This document shows, in pieces, positions 59,867 to 64,000 of a stretch of 64,000 bases of DNA. This stretch comes from Parasponia andersonii. Taxonomy: Eukaryota > Streptophyta > Magnoliopsida > Rosales > Cannabaceae. The DNA lies in NCBI GenBank assembly GCA_002914805.1, contig JXTB01000188.1:39052-103051 (forward strand), read 5' to 3'. Within the stretch, counting starts at the first letter, position 1. Every line of letters starts with the position of its first letter. The translations under genes were made by a program, and so were the position numbers. Under the pieces are notes generated by a model. The model saw nothing but the letters and a program-made list of their open reading frames with translations, searched no databases and was not told where the DNA came from.

Positions 59867-61078
59867 ATGGATCCTATAATGGAGTATATACAAAATGGCG
59901 ACCTCCCCGAAAATAAAGACAATGCGAAGCGACTTCGAATAAAGGTAGCTCGCTATGTCATCTATGACGACAAGCTTTATCGAAGAAGTTTTAGTTCGTC
60001 GTTGTTATTATGTGTCGATGAAGAAAAAGCCCACTACATTATGAGGAAAATTCATGAAGGAATATGTGGAAACCATTCCAAGGGGCAGGCACTTACGAAC
60101 AAAGTTCTAAGACAAAGGTATTTTTGGCCAACTATGAAGAATGATACAATGGAATTTGCTAAGAGGTGTGACAAATGTCAATGATTTGCAACTATTCCTA
60201 GAATGCCGCCTGTTCTTCTAACTCCAATGACCAGTCCATGGCCATTTACAGTGTGAGGAATTGATATTATCGGAATGCTTCCATTGGCACGAGATAGATT
60301 AAAATATACAGTAGTCGCAGTCGATTATTTCACCAAGTAGACAAAAGCTGAAGCTTTGAGTACCATTTCCGCAAAGAAGATGATAGATTTTGTTTATAAA
60401 TCTATAATCTGCCGTTATGGTATACCGCATACCATAATTTCTGATAATGAGAAATAATTTAACTATGATGAGTTGCGTAACTTCTACGACAACTTAGGCA
60501 TCAATAAGAATTTCTCTACTATTGTTCATCCACAAGCCAATGGACAGGTCGAGACTATAAACAAGATACTTAAACAGAAAATAAAGACAAAGCTGGAAGA
60601 ACACAAGGGAGCTTGGTCAGAAGTACTCCCTGAGGTATTATGGGCTTATCGCACCACTTAACAAACCACTACTGGAGAGAGTCCATTCTCTTTAGCTTAT
60701 GGATACGAAGTAATGGTACCAATAGAAATTGGTGCGAGCTCTCTATGACGATCTACCTATGAGCAAGATCAGAATAGCACGCTGATGAGGATTGAGCTCG
60801 ATCTTTTAGAAGAAAGACACAAGTAGTCTCAGCTTCGTATCGCATCATATCAACAGCGCACGGCTCGATATTATAACTCTAAATTCAGAAATCGATGGTT
60901 TAAAGTTATTGATCTTGTTCTTTGATAGGTTCTATCTAATAATAAAGAGCACGGTACTGGTGTATTTGGATCTTCTTAGGAAGGACTATATGTTATTAGT
61001 GTCATTATTCGACCTGGGACATATAAGTTAGCTCACACTGGTGGACAAAAGATCGAGCATGCTTGGAATGCAAAATAA
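59867..61078 (+). pseudogene. Integrase of gypsy copy 2, degenerate
   Basis: The zinc domain (HYIMRKIHEG … CDKCQ) is intact in 59867-60184. The catalytic core keeps both Asp residues (GIDIIG near 60255; IISDN near 60440) and Glu (GQVETINK near 60545) but is broken by TGA at 60182, TGA near 60255, TAG near 60338, TAA near 60456 and TAA near 60660. The C-terminal domain runs to about 61078 (HAWNAK). Confidence 0.85.
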
Positions 61079-61850
61079 CTTCGTCGCTATTATCAATAAA
61101 TCTTCATGTATATCTTCTTGCATTCGCCATTCGTCAATAAAGATAATTACTTATATTTGTCATACGTCGGTCGTTATTCGTTATTCGCCATTCGTTATTC
61201 GTCATTTGTCATTATCAATAAGGATGTCTCCTCATCGATCATTCAATTTAGTTCACCTTTTATAGTTTTTATAGCAGTCTTCGAACACCATAAAACTCGG
61301 AGGGCAGTGGGATCAGAATATTATCTCCTACTTGCTTCCTAAAGGACTATGCAAATGTCCATTTAGAGGTTGAAATTTTAGAGATCGCTGCTGAATTTCT
61401 AAAACTTTAAAAAAATCTTAGGATTTTCTCCTCGCTTCATATCATAGCATGTCATATTACGCAATTTCCCTCCTCGAATAACAAAGTAACTAAGCAAAAC
61501 GTTCATTGTTCGATGTGATATGTTGTTATATTATATTTTGCCATGGAACTTTTGAAAAATATTATTGAGTTCGCATCACTCATACTTACTGTTTTCTTAA
61601 GCGACCTAACCTATCCTAACACTTAAAACCTATTTTAAGTTTGTTGGATTCGAATCGCAATAGCGTACCAATCAGTCATCTAGTGATTGACTACTTGGTT
61701 AAATTATGCATCTTTATATTACAATGCAGTGTTTTAATTGTTTTGCAGGAATAAACCATTTATTGATAAAAGCTCGTACCCGTATGCAAGCAAAGTATTA
61801 CAAACAAAAAGGGAACCAAGCCCGTATTGTTCTGAAATTAAAAAAAAAAA
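61079..61850. other. Spacer of gypsy copy 2 with tandem repeat
   Basis: Equivalent to 8231-8994. It contains an ATTCGTC/ATTCGCC tandem array (61120-61215) and an A-tract (61841-61854) on the 3' side of the antisense gene. Non-coding. Confidence 0.65.
61120..61215. repeat. ATTCGTC-type short tandem repeat in gypsy 3' region
   Basis: Units such as TCGTTATTCG and CGCCATTCGT in tandem, the counterpart of the array at 8870-8975 in copy 1, with different unit order and phase. Confidence 0.75.
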
Positions 61851-61914
61851 AAAACTATACAGATGTGCTCGCTCAACTGTCTCCAGTTTTGGTAGCCTCC
61901 ACTTCCCTCCAACT

Positions 61915-63892
61915 CTAGACAAGCTCGACCACATCTTCACCAAGGATGGAAAAGTCGAAGTCCGGATGTTTACAGAAGATATCATATATTATGGCCGACG
62001 AGGCGATGTTACTGGCTTTTTCTTTCAGCTTCTTGTCTTCGGGAGCCTTGAACTCTTCTATAGCCTTGTGAGCCACCTTTGTTGTCGCCTCTTTCATGCG
62101 ATCCAGATGCTCAGAGATGATCTTCTCAAGTTCTTTCATTTTCTTCTCGAGCTTCTCTTTTTCAAGCTTTTCCTTGGTCAGACCTTCGAGCAGCTGCTGC
62201 CTCTCTAATTCGAAGGCTTTTCTCTCTTTCTCGTGAGCTTTCTCCGAGTCCTTGAATGCTTGGGTTATTTCTTCGACTTTTTTGGCTTTTTTCAAACATT
62301 CAAGGATTAGATCATGTATCAGGACAGCAGCCGCAGCAGTCTGAAAATATAACACATCAATACTAGAAAAGTACGTTGAAGAGTAAAGATAGAGGATACT
62401 TACATTTGCCAACATCTTCATTGCAGAGCTGAAGGCGACCCTGGCTAGTCGTCGCTTCATCCTCTCCCAGCCATCTTTAGAGATAAAACGGTCGACGAAG
62501 GCCGCACTCATACTAGCTTTTTCTGGCAGTTGATGAAGGAATGAGAAAAGCTCCTCGTCTTTATCGACCTGCTCGGTCCTTCATCAGAAGTAGCTGTCTC
62601 CTTAGGTGGCTCAGATTGGCTCGCAGTTAGTAGAGGCTGAGAAAGAGGTGAGCTTGTTGGGATGTCTTCAAAAGTGACCTTTCGTTTCTTTGAAGTGTCG
62701 ATCTTTTCTTTCCCTTTAAATGAAGGTAGTGTGCCGTCTGGTGTCTTAGACTTTGCCATCGACCCTAGAGTTGAAGGCAATGCTCGCAATCCACTATCGA
62801 TTGCCATATCTATACAAATGGCTTGTTAGCATACGAGGTGTATGATGCGACAAAAAGAAGAGAAAAATAACCACCTTCTTCTTGCTGAGAAATCGGTGGT
62901 GATGCGGCTTCTAGAGATGATGGTTCTGAGGTTGTAGGAGTAGCAGGTGTTTTTCATTTCCTAGGTTTGGAAGATGAGGCACTCTTATCCTTTTACTTCC
63001 TTGGTTTCTTCTTCGAGCTCGAGGGTTTAGTTGGATGATGGGCAGAATCTGGAAAGGCGGCTCTCCTTGGAAGTAGTCCACAAGCAACTAAGTTCTTGGA
63101 CGTCTCAAGCTTTTTCCAATCAAATTCTTCGATCGGAAGGTTGTTTATTTTATACACCCTTGCGAGCTGCTCTTTGGAGAGACCTGGTCATTCTCTGTTA
63201 TCTGTGATGACATACAAATGCGATTAGAATAATATATTTATGTAGAGAAGGCAATAAGCTGAAAGTTACCTACCAAGATTCTGAAAGAAGCTGTTATTCG
63301 CGTAGTCAAAGTGGAAAAATGGACTTTTCCATTTTTCCATGTTGTTGCGGACCCCGTAAATAGTTTTATAGTTTAGTTCGACCACTTGCTCGCATAGAAG
63401 AAGCCGAAGTCTGACAGGTTTGATTTTACTTGATAGAACCAAGCGAACTCTTCAAGAGTGGGGGTTTCTAAACCTAATTTATGGTATAGTATGTACAAAC
63501 CTATCATATATCTATATGCATTTGGAGATAGTTGAAAACGGACAACTCCATAGTAATCGACGATTGATTTTATGTAAGGATAAAGTGAGAGGTGGACACC
63601 GTATTTGAGAACTACTTCAGAGAAAGAGGCAATTCCGTGAGGTGGTGTGTGTGGTCGATTGAACTCTATAGGAAGGCGAAGAGGGATGGCGATCTTATAG
63701 TTACACACGATCTTGCTAAGCCTGTTCGTTGTGCAACTCGTCTTTATATTGGTACATGACCAATCCCCCTCCACATATTGGTAACCCGTTGCGAATACAG
63801 GGGTGACCCTGATATGCAGAGGTCATTGGTCCAGAGGAAGGTCGCCTATACGAGGACTATTTTGCCTGACCCCAGTTATCTCTACTTCAGGT
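61915..63892 (-). pseudogene. Antisense multi-exon gene, Transposase_28-like with coiled coil (copy 2, 5' end missing)
   Basis: Minus-strand exons 63892-63274 (5' truncated), 63183-62875, 62809-62404 and 62340-61915. Introns are 90, 65 and 63 nt with GT-AG ends: GTAGGT…CCAG, GTGGTT…ATAG, GTAAGT…TCAG. The 309-nt exon and 90-nt intron have exactly the lengths seen in copy 1. Exon 1 encodes IVDYYGVVRFQLSPNAYRY and GLETPTLEEFAWFYQVKS (Transposase_28-like); exon 3 is basic and Ser/Thr-rich; exon 4 is a Lys/Glu coiled coil ending HPDFDFSILGEDVVELV. Breaks: a 1-nt deletion near 63375 and another near 62575. The 63-nt intron is in phase and stop-free, so it could be retained. Function unknown; a nuclear or regulatory role would be a guess. 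Confidence 0.65.
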
Positions 63893-64000
63893 GATGAGGA
63901 CATCAGGGCGGTCAAGACTCGTGGACCAGTACAAGTTCCTGTTGGACCAATGACCAGGGCTAGAGCTAAAAGATTCAAAGAAGAGCTGAATAACTTAGTC
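63893..64000 (+). other. Unrelated sequence joined to gypsy copy 2, coding-like
   Basis: Copy 1 homology stops at 63892. The following 108 bases form one open plus-strand frame containing VPVGPMTRARAKRFKEELNN, a basic segment I associate with plant Ty3/gypsy polyprotein ends. It has no LTR terminus at the joint. It probably belongs to a different gypsy element fused to or inserted into copy 2; only its edge is visible. Confidence 0.4.

Larger units (their letters stand above)
54608..64000 (+). mobile_element. Tat-type Ty3/gypsy retrotransposon, copy 2 (3' end outside window or lost)
   Basis: Plus-strand copy of the family at 4399-14986: LTR, primer site, gag, protease, RT, RNase H, integrase, spacer and antisense gene in the same order. 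It keeps the protease that copy 1 lost. Homology to copy 1 stops at 63892, before the place where the antisense leader, purine tract and 3' LTR should follow. Many stops and shifts; non-functional. Confidence 0.9.

Overview
This is a gene-poor, AT-rich, transposon-dense stretch of a plant nuclear genome, almost certainly a eudicot. The plant assignment rests on Ty1/copia and Ty3/gypsy LTR retrotransposons of plant type, a BED-finger hAT transposase relic, abundant TA and GA microsatellites, small MITE-like elements, and a group S1 bZIP gene with the plant-specific sucrose-control upstream peptide. The species cannot be fixed from the sequence.

Layout: 1-1164 no gene. 1165-3815 short copia-type element with only gag (copy A, minus). 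4399-14986 complete but degenerate Tat-type gypsy element (copy 1, minus) carrying an extra gene on its opposite strand at 5422-8230. 14987-23040 non-coding DNA with microsatellites, MITE-like elements and one unidentified ORF remnant. 23040-26975 decayed hAT element. 28164-30564 gag-only copia element copy B (plus). 32301-33451 the single convincing host gene: an intronless bZIP11-like transcription factor (minus) with a long leader containing the sucrose-control uORF. 34980-42743 copia element with 150-bp LTRs (minus), split by a 2.2-kb solo LTR at 37649-39845. 44590-44819 and 47768-48010 two copies of one MITE. 48672-51210 gag-only copia element copy C (minus). 54608-64000 second copy of the gypsy element (plus), running off the window, again with the antisense gene (61915-63892, minus).

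How it fits together: the gypsy copies encode gag, protease, RT, RNase H and integrase on one strand. Facing pol from the 3' side is a separate gene with a Transposase_28-like domain and a coiled coil. Comparing the two copies fixes three GT-AG introns in it with matching positions and near-identical lengths, and copy 1 also shows a TATA box, a pyrimidine-rich leader and a likely leader intron. A gene that splices on the antisense strand of a retrotransposon is the most unusual feature here. The three gag-only copia elements share the same ~1.33-kb internal region, so they are a non-autonomous family that spread as such rather than three independent deletions. The bZIP leader is the best regulatory feature: a 41-codon peptide matching the sucrose-induced repression of translation uORF, overlapped by a second short uORF.

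All coordinates and motifs were read by eye. Domain names are from recognition of family motifs; no database search was run.
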